From positions 107,362 to 171,361 of the forward strand of contig JAFXPN010000011.1 of assembly GCA_017527865.1 (NCBI GenBank): a stretch of 64,000 bases of DNA. The letters are read 5' to 3'. This document shows positions 1 through 8,033 of this stretch, piece after piece. The notes under the pieces were generated by a model. It was not told where the DNA came from, searched no databases, and worked only from the letters and a program-made list of their open reading frames with translations. The translations under genes and the position numbers were made by a program. The stretch comes from Clostridiales bacterium (lineage in GTDB: Bacteria > Bacillota > Clostridia > Saccharofermentanales > Saccharofermentanaceae). Position 1 is the stretch's first letter. The number at the start of each line of letters is the position of its first letter.

Positions 1-1754
1 CTTATCTTGGAAGCCATGCTCTCTCCTTTTAGCGCTCCCGCTGACAAAAGCTGCGCAACTTTCAAAGACAGGGCTTCGTGTACCTCGTCCTTCTCGTCAT
101 CGATGACGAATCCTATGGAATTGACCGACGGTTCGCAGGCGAGCTGTCCTGAAGTCAGGTCGACGGTAACCGTTATCGATACGCAGCCGTCTTCACCCAG
201 ATGAATGCGGTCGCTCATCAGATGATCATCTTTTACAGATGCCGAAGATCCGTCGATCAGTATGGCCTGGGCGGGGACCTCCCCGGTAACTTCCGCGGTA
301 CTGCCGTCCGTCTCGAATACATCACCGTTTCTCAGGACGTATATATCCTCCGGGTCCATGCCGAGACTCTGCGCGAGCTGGGCATGTCTTATGAGCATCC
401 TGTATTCGCCGTGTACCGGAATAAAGAACTTAGGCTTTATGAGCGTATGAAGAAGCCTGATCTCGTCGCGGTAAGCATGGCCTGACACATGGACTTCGGC
501 GAGCGATTCATAGATCACATCAGCGCCTTTCTTGAACAGCTCATCGATGAGCTTATAGATCGACTTCTCATTTCCGGGGATAGGGTGCGCTGAGACGATA
601 ACCGTATCTCCTTCCCTTATCTCCACCTCCTTATGCGATGCGAAGGCCATCCTCGAAAGCGAACTCGTAGGTTCGGCCTGTGAGCCCGTTGTCAGTACGA
701 CTATCTCATTATCCGGGTATCTGTTAATCGCTCCGATATCGATCAGAGTATCGGGATCCATGTCTATATAACCCAGTGAATTCGCAATGTTAAACACGTT
801 GATCATAGATCTTCCCGACAGGCACACGTGACGTCCGTTAAGCTCTGCGGCAGTGATGATCTGCTGCATCCTGTGCACATGGCTCGAGAACGTAGCGACT
901 ATTATCCTTCCGTCCGCCTCGCGGAAGATGTTCTGGAAGGCTGTGCCGACTTCCTTTTCGGAAGGGGAGGAACCCTCCTTCTCGATGTTGGTGCTCTCGC
1001 AAAGGAAACACAGTACTCCCTCGTGTCCCAATTCCCCGAACCTTTGAAGGTCCATGACCTTGCCGTTTATGGGGGTGTAGTCGATCTTAAAATCGCCCGA
1101 ATGCACGATGAGTCCCGCCGGGGTATGTATCGCAAGCGCATACGAATCCGCGATGCTGTGATTTACTCTCACGAACTCGGCGACGAATGAGTTTCCCAGA
1201 CGGACACGGTCCCCGTTGCGGCAGGCATTGAGGCTTATACCCTTAAGGCTCACTCCGTTGTCCTCAAGCTTATGCCTTACGAGTTCCACCGTGAGCTTGC
1301 CTCCGTAGACAGGACATTTGAATTCGCGCAGAAAGTACGGGAGCGCGCCGATATGGTCCTCATGTCCGTGGGTAAGGAGTATGCCCTTGAGCTTATACAC
1401 ATTCTCCCTCACATAAGAATAATCCTGGATAACGCAGTCGACGCCCGGGGTGTCATCGCCGCCGAAAGCCATTCCGACATCGATGATGATAAGGTCGTTG
1501 CCGTATTCTATGGCAGTCATATTCTTGCCGATCTCAAGAAGACCTCCGAGAGGGATTATCTTAAGTTTCTTCTTTTGCTTCGGCTGCTTCGGCTGTTTGG
1601 GCTCCTTCTGAAGCTTCTGCGTCTTGGCCGTCTTCGGAGATTTCTCCTTGGCCTTCGTATCTTTCTTAGTCTTAGTCTCCTTGGATTTGACCTGCTTTGA
1701 AGATGTCTTGGGATCTTTCTGTTTCTTGTCGGAAGTCTTGGATTTCTCGCTCAT
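1..1754 (-). CDS. rnj: Ribonuclease J (3' end cut by window edge)
   Basis: Endo/5'-exoribonuclease of the beta-CASP metallo-beta-lactamase family, central to mRNA decay and rRNA maturation in Firmicutes. The reading frame is open from ATG at 1754 to the left edge (about 584 codons), so only the last residues can be missing. The metal-binding motif HGHEDHIG is at about residues 129-136, after IIDVGMAF; further family blocks include VNHSIADSYA, HSGDFKID, TTGSQAEP and IPVHGEYRML. Residues 1-63 form a very Lys/Pro/Gln-rich extension absent from the catalytic fold, ending in repeated KQP units. No good ribosome binding site is seen upstream of 1754; a start inside the basic extension is possible. 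Identification is secure; the length of the N-terminal tail is less so. Confidence 0.95.
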   Translation of the reverse strand, partial: MSEKSKTSDKKQKDPKTSSKQVKSKETKTKKDTKAKEKSPKTAKTQKLQKEPKQPKQPKQKKKLKIIPLGGLLEIGKNMTAIEYGNDLIIIDVGMAFGGDDTPGVDCVIQDYSYVRENVYKLKGILLTHGHEDHIGALPYFLREFKCPVYGGKLTVELVRHKLEDNGVSLKGISLNACRNGDRVRLGNSFVAEFVRVNHSIADSYALAIHTPAGLIVHSGDFKIDYTPINGKVMDLQRFGELGHEGVLCFLCESTNIEKEGSSPSEKEVGTAFQNIFREADGRIIVATFSSHVHRMQQIITAAELNGRHVCLSGRSMINVFNIANSLGYIDMDPDTLIDIGAINRYPDNEIVVLTTGSQAEPTSSLSRMAFASHKEVEIREGDTVIVSAHPIPGNEKSIYKLIDELFKKGADVIYESLAEVHVSGHAYRDEIRLLHTLIKPKFFIPVHGEYRMLIRHAQLAQSLGMDPEDIYVLRNGDVFETDGSTAEVTGEVPAQAILIDGSSASVKDDHLMSDRIHLGEDGCVSITVTVDLTSGQLACEPSVNSIGFVIDDEKDEVHEALSLKVAQLLSAGALKGESMASKI

Positions 1755-1777
1755 TTTTGTATTTCCGTTTCTAATTA

Positions 1778-2785
1778 TTAATTCACTATGTAGACGTCGC
1801 AGTCTGTAACGGTATGGCTGCCGTTCGCGAAGATATCAAGGTGCGCCCCGTTGACTCCGGGTCCGTGATCTTCCACGGTATAGTAGCCGTCACCGCCCAG
1901 AGGATCGTTCGGCAGATACAGGACCGTGCCCGACGGAAAGATGCTCCAGTCGGCGGCAACCGTCCTTCCTTCGGAACAGGTGGTGCCGGTTGCAGTCGTG
2001 ATGCTGTACGTTCCGTCGCTCCGAATCTGGGGACCGTAGAACGTGATATGGCAGACTCCGTAATATGTCATTCCCGATGTATCTGCCGTGCCCGCGGTAT
2101 TGCCCTCGTTTATGGGAGGCGTCGTCGGCCGGCTCTGTGTGGTCGCAGCCGTCGTCGCCTGGGTCGCGGCAGTAGTTGCCGCAGTCGGCGACGTTGTAGT
2201 CGCCACGGGCTCCTCCGAAGTCAGCTCCGTAAGGACAAAGTTCCCGCTGTATGTACGGTACCATCCTGTTGCCGTTCTTCCGGTAACATCGATCTGTTCA
2301 CCGACATGAATGAGCCTCACTACATCGTACCCGGTACCGGGGCCGGACCTCAGATTTATATCACTGCCTGCATAGACAGTCGTATAGAACTCAACGGGCA
2401 CATTGGGATCCGTTGTCTCCGTCGCCTGCGTTTCCGCCGACAAGATCGCTTCAGTCTGCGTCTGTTCCGCCTCTGTCTGATCAGGCACGGCCTCAGCAGC
2501 GGCCGTCTCCTCCTGCTCTTCCGTTTCCTGCGCAGGCATCGTTTCTTCCTGTTCGGGGAAAGTCTCTTCTGATACTCCTGCAGCTTCCGCGCTCTGAGCC
2601 GCCTCCTGCAGAACTTCGGCCTGGGCTTTCCTTCTGGCGCGGTCTGCCCTTACCCATGACTCGAAGACGGTATATACCCCGATCGACACAAGAAGACACA
2701 GCGCTGTCACAGCGGCAATGCCGGCCGCCGTCCGCATCCTGTCTCTTGACAGATCATCCTTTAATGTCGAATTGATAAAACGCAT
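1778..2785 (-). CDS. Membrane-anchored SH3b and 3D-domain cell-wall protein
   Basis: 335 aa. One membrane segment at about residues 21-42, then a Glu/Ala/Thr-rich stretch, a bacterial SH3 domain (about 130-185, with NLRSGPGTGYDVV), a Thr/Ala/Pro-rich linker, and a C-terminal 3D domain (about 240-335) ending in VEDHGPGVNGAHLDIF, which holds the Asp residues that name the family. 3D domains adopt the double-psi barrel fold of lytic transglycosylase and RlpA-like proteins, so a role in peptidoglycan binding or cleavage outside the membrane is likely (inference). No ribosome binding site precedes the ATG; a TAAAAT box with upstream TG lies exactly six bases before it, suggesting a leaderless mRNA. 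Confidence 0.85.
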   Translation of the reverse strand: MRFINSTLKDDLSRDRMRTAAGIAAVTALCLLVSIGVYTVFESWVRADRARRKAQAEVLQEAAQSAEAAGVSEETFPEQEETMPAQETEEQEETAAAEAVPDQTEAEQTQTEAILSAETQATETTDPNVPVEFYTTVYAGSDINLRSGPGTGYDVVRLIHVGEQIDVTGRTATGWYRTYSGNFVLTELTSEEPVATTTSPTAATTAATQATTAATTQSRPTTPPINEGNTAGTADTSGMTYYGVCHITFYGPQIRSDGTYSITTATGTTCSEGRTVAADWSIFPSGTVLYLPNDPLGGDGYYTVEDHGPGVNGAHLDIFANGSHTVTDCDVYIVN

Positions 2786-2791
2786 CTTGAT

Positions 2792-2801
2792 ATTTTACCA
2801 T
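2792..2801 (-). promoter_or_regulatory. Extended -10 box giving a leaderless start at 2785
   Basis: Read on the minus strand, TATGGTAAAAT carries the TG of an extended -10 followed by TAAAAT (2797-2792). Six bases separate it from the ATG at 2785, so transcription should begin at or next to the start codon. No convincing -35 is seen. It sits in the 34-bp gap behind the DUF1667 gene. Confidence 0.5.
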
Positions 2802-2819
2802 AAAGGTATGAACAAACCT

Positions 2820-3182
2820 TTAAGACCGGCTCTTAACATCCCTGGTCGCCACTATATCGGCCCCTGTTCCCGCGGCATCCACGATCAATACATCTCCTGT
2901 CGATACGGGAGCCATCACCCGGCAGCGCTTAATTGCTTCAATGACCTGCCCCGTCATGTCCTTCGGCACATCGGAAAGAGTCTTGACTGACACAAGAGGC
3001 ATATCGCCTCCGTCAACTCTCACCGAACCCGTGACAACCCTCACAGGCGCCGTGACTTCCTTTGCTCCGTATTCTGCTCCCCTCGGACAGGAATTGCCCG
3101 TGACAGAAACACTGCCGCCGTTGACCTCGACCTTCAGCGCGCATCCCAAGGGACATCTTATGCAGGTTAATTCCGTTGTCAT
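2820..3182 (-). CDS. DUF1667 protein (third member of glycerol-3-phosphate dehydrogenase-like trio)
   Basis: 120 aa. Starts with a cysteine cluster, CIRCPLGC, and a later Cys in NSCPRGAEYG, the pattern of DUF1667 proteins, which in many Firmicutes stand next to anaerobic glycerol-3-phosphate dehydrogenase and an FAD/NAD oxidoreductase. The cysteines suggest a metal or iron-sulfur site that could pass electrons between the partner flavoproteins (inference). The start is 2 bp after the stop of the upstream oxidoreductase gene, so the three are surely one operon. Confidence 0.88.
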   Translation of the reverse strand: MTTELTCIRCPLGCALKVEVNGGSVSVTGNSCPRGAEYGAKEVTAPVRVVTGSVRVDGGDMPLVSVKTLSDVPKDMTGQVIEAIKRCRVMAPVSTGDVLIVDAAGTGADIVATRDVKSRS

Positions 3183-3184
3183 AA

Positions 3185-4456
3185 TCAGTCCTCCACCCGT
3201 ATCGTTATATCGCTTATGCCTTCCGGGATCGTATCCTTGCCGATCGTGACCTGCTCCATCTCCCCCGGTGACATTATCCTCTTCTTTATCCTCCTGTGTT
3301 CTTTGCCGCCGTACAGAATGACAAGCTGCTTATCCCGGTAAACATCGGAGACTCTGAACCTGACTGTCACCTTATCCGCCATGTTCACCGGATCGACCGT
3401 GTTGGGTATCGTATACCGGATACCTTCACCCGCTTTGAGACACAGCGCTTCGCCGTGTTCGGCGCACGCCTCTTTGCCCCTTTTCACAAATTCCGCTGCG
3501 GACAGCCCGGCAAGCTCCGCCTCCTCCGATACGTAATCAACAAGGTCGTGAACATGGAGCACATTGCCGCACGCGAAAATGCCTTCGGCGGATGTCTCAA
3601 GTCTGTCGTTTACAAAGGCGCCTCCGGTGACCCTGTTAATGCCGATCCCCGCAGACGATGTCAGCTCATTCTCCGGCAGAAGACCGCACGACAGCAGCAG
3701 AGTATCGCATTCATAGTATTCTTCCGTACCGGGCACAGGCTTCCTGCCGGCATCGACCTGAGCGATCGTAACGCCCGTCACACGTTCCTTCCCGTGGATC
3801 CTGACGACCGTATGCGAGAGCTTGAGAGGTATGCCGAAGTCATCGAGGCACTGGACGATATTCCTCTTAAGGCCGCCCGAGTAAGGCATGAGTTCAGCTA
3901 CAACCTTAACTTCGGCTCCCTCCCATGTCAGCCTTCTGGCCATGATGAGCCCGATATCTCCGGACCCCAGTATCACAACCTTCCTTCCGACCGAAAGCCC
4001 TTCTATATTGATAAGCCGCTGGGCAGTCCCGGCCGTGTATATGCCTGCAGGGCGGGAGCCGGGAACATTCAGGGCTCCGCGGGGTCTCTCGCGGCATCCC
4101 ATAGCCAGTATCACGGCGCCCGCCTTTACGGTGACCTCTCCCTCGGAAGGATTGATATACGTAACTTCCCTGCCGGGAGTAACGGAGGTAACCATGGTGT
4201 TGAGCTTGTACGGGATGCCCTCTGCTTCGGCCATGTTGATATACCGGCCCGCATATTCAGGTCCCGTCAGTTCCTCCTTGAAGGTGTGGAGTCCGAATCC
4301 GTTATGGATGCACTGATTGAGGATGCCTCCGAGCCGCTCATCGCGCTCGATGATCAGTATGTCCTCTACCCCGTTCCTGCGCGCGCTTAACGCGGCCGCA
4401 AGTCCCGCAGGACCGCCTCCTATTATCACAACATCACGATACTCCATCTGTATCAC
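3185..4456 (-). CDS. FAD-dependent NAD(P)H oxidoreductase, GlpA partner
   Basis: 423 aa pyridine nucleotide-disulfide oxidoreductase-type flavoprotein. The N-terminal FAD-binding Rossmann motif is IIGGGPAGLAAAL (about 11-23); a second dinucleotide motif, ILGSGDIGLIMARR, lies near 160; a C-terminal FAD block IFACGNVLHVHD near 300 is followed by a beta-rich domain. It overlaps the upstream GlpA-like gene by 23 bp and is followed at once by DUF1667. In related operons this protein acts with the GlpA-like subunit in oxidising glycerol-3-phosphate or a similar substrate; that role is from gene context. No CxxC redox disulfide is seen at the usual position. Confidence 0.87.
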   Translation of the reverse strand: MIQMEYRDVVIIGGGPAGLAAALSARRNGVEDILIIERDERLGGILNQCIHNGFGLHTFKEELTGPEYAGRYINMAEAEGIPYKLNTMVTSVTPGREVTYINPSEGEVTVKAGAVILAMGCRERPRGALNVPGSRPAGIYTAGTAQRLINIEGLSVGRKVVILGSGDIGLIMARRLTWEGAEVKVVAELMPYSGGLKRNIVQCLDDFGIPLKLSHTVVRIHGKERVTGVTIAQVDAGRKPVPGTEEYYECDTLLLSCGLLPENELTSSAGIGINRVTGGAFVNDRLETSAEGIFACGNVLHVHDLVDYVSEEAELAGLSAAEFVKRGKEACAEHGEALCLKAGEGIRYTIPNTVDPVNMADKVTVRFRVSDVYRDKQLVILYGGKEHRRIKKRIMSPGEMEQVTIGKDTIPEGISDITIRVED

Positions 4457-5879
4457 CTCTTAAAAGCTCGGAACCCGGTCTGTTCTTAGTGATCTTCTCC
4501 ATCGGTATCCCGAGCTCATCGCTCAGGATCTTCATGGCCGCCGGGGTACAGAATCCGGACTGACATCTTCCCATTCCCTGGCGCACTCTCCGCTTTATTC
4601 CGTCAAGGCTCCTTGCTCCGGGCGTCCTTCTTATCGCCTCGAGTATCTGACCTTCCGTAACGTTCTCGCAGCGGCATACTATCCTCCCGTACTCAGGATG
4701 TTCTCTTATGAGCCTTGAACGCTCTTCCGCAGACAGCCTGGATACATCGGTAAATCCTTTGCGCGTCCCTATATAATCCGTCTTCGGCTTATAGCCGTTT
4801 CTGCTCACCACCAGTCCGGCTATATACTCGCCTATGGCAGGAGCGGAAGAAAGGCCCGGAGATGAAATGGCGGCGGCTTCAAAGAATCCGGGGTTCTCTT
4901 CCGCTTCACCCAGGATAAAATCGTAATCCTGTCCGTGCGCCCGAAGACCCGCAAAACTTGTGATGGTAAGGTTGTACGGGATGCCGGGCACGCTTCTCAA
5001 AGCCTTGGTCTTTATATCTTCCATTCCTTCTGAAGTAGTCGTTGTATCTTCTTTGTCCTCTATATCTTCAGCATTTGGTCCCACGAGAAGATTGCCGTGT
5101 ACGGTGGGAGTCACGAGAACACCCTTGCCGTACGGTCCCGGAAGCTGGAACACCGTGGATGAGACAAGATCTCCCGCCTGTTTGTCAAGGAGCACATACT
5201 CGCCCCTGCGGGGTGTTATGCTGATCTTCTGTGACCTCATCATGTTATGGAATCTGTCTGCGTAGACACCTGCGGCATTTACTACATTACGGGCGAAAAA
5301 CTCACCGCGGTCCGTCCTAATCACGAAGCCGCCTTCACCGTCCCTGACGATCCCGGTCACCTCTTCGAGAAATCTGAACTGCGCGCCGTTAGCGGCAGCA
5401 TTCTCGGCAAACGCAGCTGTCATGCCGAACGGACATACGATGCCGGCGGTAGGCGCCCAAAGCGCGGCAATGACCTCGTCTGATACGGCAGACTCCTTCT
5501 GACGGACCTGCTCCCCGGTCAATATCTCAATGCCATCGACCCCGTTTTTTATACCGCGGTCATAGAGTTCCTTAAGTCTCGGCATACCAGCTTCGTCAAA
5601 GCACAGTACAAGCGATCCGTTATTCCTGTAAGGAAAATCCAAAGTCTCTGACAGTTCTTCTATGAGCTTCGAACCACGGACATTCATCCGGGCCTTTAAT
5701 GTTCCCGGTCTTGCATCGTACCCCGCGTGAACTATGCCCGAATTTGCCTTGCTGGTTCCGGAACATACGTCCTCCTCCTTTTCGAGTACGATGACGCTCA
5801 CTTCCGATCTGCACAGATACATGGCGACCGCACAGCCCGTTACGCCGGCGCCGATCACTGCTACATCATACTTATCCAT
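4434..5879 (-). CDS. GlpA-like FAD-dependent glycerol-3-phosphate dehydrogenase with [2Fe-2S] domain
   Basis: 481 aa. DAO-family flavoprotein: FAD motif VIGAGVTGCAVAMYL at residues 8-22, SGTSKANSGIVHAGYD in the FAD/substrate region, then a BFD-like C-terminal [2Fe-2S]-binding domain with CRCENVTEG near 408 and GRCQSGFC near 445. This matches the anaerobic GlpA type rather than the oxidase GlpO. It likely oxidises glycerol-3-phosphate to DHAP with its oxidoreductase and DUF1667 partners; no glycerol kinase or facilitator is nearby, so the substrate is inferred. The start is supported by GGAGGTG 5 bases upstream. Confidence 0.88.
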   Translation of the reverse strand: MDKYDVAVIGAGVTGCAVAMYLCRSEVSVIVLEKEEDVCSGTSKANSGIVHAGYDARPGTLKARMNVRGSKLIEELSETLDFPYRNNGSLVLCFDEAGMPRLKELYDRGIKNGVDGIEILTGEQVRQKESAVSDEVIAALWAPTAGIVCPFGMTAAFAENAAANGAQFRFLEEVTGIVRDGEGGFVIRTDRGEFFARNVVNAAGVYADRFHNMMRSQKISITPRRGEYVLLDKQAGDLVSSTVFQLPGPYGKGVLVTPTVHGNLLVGPNAEDIEDKEDTTTTSEGMEDIKTKALRSVPGIPYNLTITSFAGLRAHGQDYDFILGEAEENPGFFEAAAISSPGLSSAPAIGEYIAGLVVSRNGYKPKTDYIGTRKGFTDVSRLSAEERSRLIREHPEYGRIVCRCENVTEGQILEAIRRTPGARSLDGIKRRVRQGMGRCQSGFCTPAAMKILSDELGIPMEKITKNRPGSELLRGDTDGVS

Positions 5880-5909
5880 GAGTTCACCTCCGGAAGGTAT
5901 TGTCCGATA

Positions 5910-5938
5910 CTTTTATTTTACCACGTTGACATTGTCAA
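5910..5938 (-). promoter_or_regulatory. Promoter with overlapping palindrome for the GlpA-like operon
   Basis: Minus-strand TTGACA (5938-5933), 17-bp spacer and a weak TAAAAG -10 (5915-5910), about 30 bases before the start codon. The -35 is half of a perfect 13-bp palindrome, TTGACATTGTCAA (5926-5938), and TTGTCA recurs 11 bp on (5943-5948), so a regulator could block or assist here. No regulator gene is adjacent. Confidence 0.5.
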
Positions 5939-5956
5939 TTGATTGTCATACCCGCG

Positions 5957-5987
5957 TTAACATTGAAATACGGCTGCTCAATATAAT
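5957..5987 (+). promoter_or_regulatory. Candidate promoter for leaderless small ORF and DUF6056-like gene
   Basis: TTAACA (5957-5962), a 19-bp spacer and a perfect TATAAT (5982-5987). The -10 ends six bases before the ATG at 5994. The long spacer makes the -35 doubtful. Confidence 0.45.
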
Positions 5988-5993
5988 CGTGAT

Positions 5994-6134
5994 ATGGCAC
6001 AGGAAGGATTCAACATCAGGGAAAAGCCCAAAGACACACAGGCAAGGAAGATCGCGGTCTACACGGTCTGCGTTCTGGTATTGATACTTTCGGTGCTTCT
6101 TGATATATACTTTATCGGTGAATTGATCGCATAA
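5994..6134 (+). CDS. Small single-span membrane protein
   Basis: 46 aa, unrecognised. A charged N-terminal half (MAQEGFNIREKPKDTQARK) leads into one hydrophobic span of about 22 residues (VYTVCVLVLILSVLLDIYF). There is no ribosome binding site before the ATG, but TATAAT lies six bases upstream, as at two other genes here, so it may be translated from a leaderless mRNA. It ends 22 bp before the large membrane protein gene and is probably co-transcribed. Composition and topology look protein-like; without homologues it stays tentative. Confidence 0.5.
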   Translation: MAQEGFNIREKPKDTQARKIAVYTVCVLVLILSVLLDIYFIGELIA

Positions 6135-6156
6135 CCAGTTATCAGGAGAGACCAAA

Positions 6157-8031
6157 ATGGAAAGTGCCGTCTTACAAAAGAAAGATTCAAAAAACGTAAT
6201 AAGAGCGATAATACTTTCCGTTACGATCCTCGTCTTCTACAGCCTGTTCCTCATTACCTCGGCCGACGGTTCCAACCGCTACAGTCATTACGTTACGGGG
6301 TATCTGCCCGAGATCAACGAGAATTTCTCGTATGAACAGGAGATATACTGCAACTGCAACAACTTCAGTTCCCTCGGCGTGATGTTCGCAACGTACAGCA
6401 GATCCAACGAAGGTAATGTCCTTCTGGAATTGACTGATGATAACGGTGAGGTTGTCGGCTCCTGGGAATTCGATGCATCTGAGCTCGAGAACAACACCGA
6501 ATATACACTGATGCTGGACGAACCGCTGTCCGACAGCAAGGGAAAGACGTATACCTTCCGCATCTCCTCCGACTGCGAGGAAGGAAAAGGCGTGACGCTG
6601 GGAACATTTCACAACGGATTTATCTACTACCTTTCATACAGGGACACGACTCCTCTTGTGACACTGCTGCGCATCTGTCCGTTTTTCCTTATTCCTTTTG
6701 CGTTCTACAAACTTCGCGGCAATACATGGGGCACGGCATATGCGCTGTATGTGGTATTCATAATAGCGATGCACCTTTATATGCCTATCAACACGGGTGA
6801 CGATGCGCGCTTCTCACTGCTGAGGAACGGCCACACTGCGCTGTCATGGGTGAAGATGAGGTGGAATTCCTGGTCTTCAAGATACCTTCAGGAACTGGTT
6901 ATGTTCTTCCTTGTAGACCGGCCGTGGTTCTGGATGGCAGCGGATACGGTCATGATCTGTACGCTTCCTCTGTTCATTAACAGGTCTCTTGCAGTAAAAG
7001 GCCTGTCCAGACTGTATGTGCTTACGGCGATCCCTCTTTATCCGATACTCGATATGGAGAGCGCAGGATGGATGGTCACGACCATTACATATACATGGAT
7101 GGTATTCTCCGCATTCGTAACCGCTTCGATATTAAGAAAGATCATGGAGAAGGAACATCTTAAATGGTATGAATATCCGGTATTCTTTGTCTGCCTTCTG
7201 TTCGCAAGCAACCATGAGCTCATGGCATTATACCTTCTCGCGGTCATCCTCTACTGCATTGTCCTGTCCGTGATAAAGAGATACTCCTGCCTTCCTTTCC
7301 TTATTGCCTCGGCGGTCGTATCTATCGTCAATCTGGCGGTGGTGCTGCTGATGTGCCCGGGAAACAAAAGCAGGGCGGAAAGAGAGATGTTCAACTTCCC
7401 GAACTATGAAGATCTTAATATACTCGACAAGATATTCCTGGGGATAAACAGGTGTCTCGTGGTAACGATATCCAGATATGACATCATATTTACAGTCTTA
7501 TGCATAATAGCGGCGGCCGGCGTATTCTTAAAGACAAAGAATATCCGGAAAAGACTGATCGCTCTTGCCCCCGCAGCCCTCAATGTTACGATCAATACGC
7601 TTCTGTCCGTAAAGATCACGGACAACATAATCTGGGTCAGATTAAAGTCGCTCCGTACCCTGGGACTGACGCTGTTTGCCGTGTTCATCCTCGCATGTCT
7701 TATCTATTCGATATTCATTATCTTCAGGGACAAAGAGGATTCGCCGCTGATAACGGAAAGAGGGCTGTTTGTAAGTTATATGCTGGCTGCGGGACTTGCG
7801 ACCACAGTCGCCATGGCTTTCTCTCCCACGATCTACATATCAGGCTACAGGACATCATGCTTTACATATTTCGGGATGATCTACGTGATCCTTGCCATAG
7901 CGGGATGTCTTACAGACAGGTTCAAGCCCTCGGAAAGATCCGTCGCTCCCTTCATCGTCGCGTGTGAAGTCCTGTTCCTTCTCGGAAGGCTTCTTACCGT
8001 AATGAAGGTATCGTTCGGAATTACCGGGTAA
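6157..8031 (+). CDS. Large polytopic membrane protein, DUF6056-like
   Basis: 624 aa. One membrane span near residues 15-35, an extracytoplasmic beta-rich domain (about 40-160), then about ten further spans. The layout and features such as GDDARFSLLRNG, WSSRYLQELVMFFL, TYTWMVF and SNHELMALYLL resemble DUF6056/GT39-like integral membrane proteins that have a charged first loop and may handle lipid-linked sugars (inference from topology and remembered family appearance). Start chosen by CAGGAGAG 8 bases upstream. It converges on relA with only 2 bp between the stop codons and no terminator. Confidence 0.68.
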   Translation: MESAVLQKKDSKNVIRAIILSVTILVFYSLFLITSADGSNRYSHYVTGYLPEINENFSYEQEIYCNCNNFSSLGVMFATYSRSNEGNVLLELTDDNGEVVGSWEFDASELENNTEYTLMLDEPLSDSKGKTYTFRISSDCEEGKGVTLGTFHNGFIYYLSYRDTTPLVTLLRICPFFLIPFAFYKLRGNTWGTAYALYVVFIIAMHLYMPINTGDDARFSLLRNGHTALSWVKMRWNSWSSRYLQELVMFFLVDRPWFWMAADTVMICTLPLFINRSLAVKGLSRLYVLTAIPLYPILDMESAGWMVTTITYTWMVFSAFVTASILRKIMEKEHLKWYEYPVFFVCLLFASNHELMALYLLAVILYCIVLSVIKRYSCLPFLIASAVVSIVNLAVVLLMCPGNKSRAEREMFNFPNYEDLNILDKIFLGINRCLVVTISRYDIIFTVLCIIAAAGVFLKTKNIRKRLIALAPAALNVTINTLLSVKITDNIIWVRLKSLRTLGLTLFAVFILACLIYSIFIIFRDKEDSPLITERGLFVSYMLAAGLATTVAMAFSPTIYISGYRTSCFTYFGMIYVILAIAGCLTDRFKPSERSVAPFIVACEVLFLLGRLLTVMKVSFGITG

Positions 8032-8033
8032 GA

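Noticed and set aside
3296..4390. 364-codon plus-strand frame opposite the FAD oxidoreductase
   Set aside because: Antisense shadow; the minus-strand frame has complete flavoprotein motifs.
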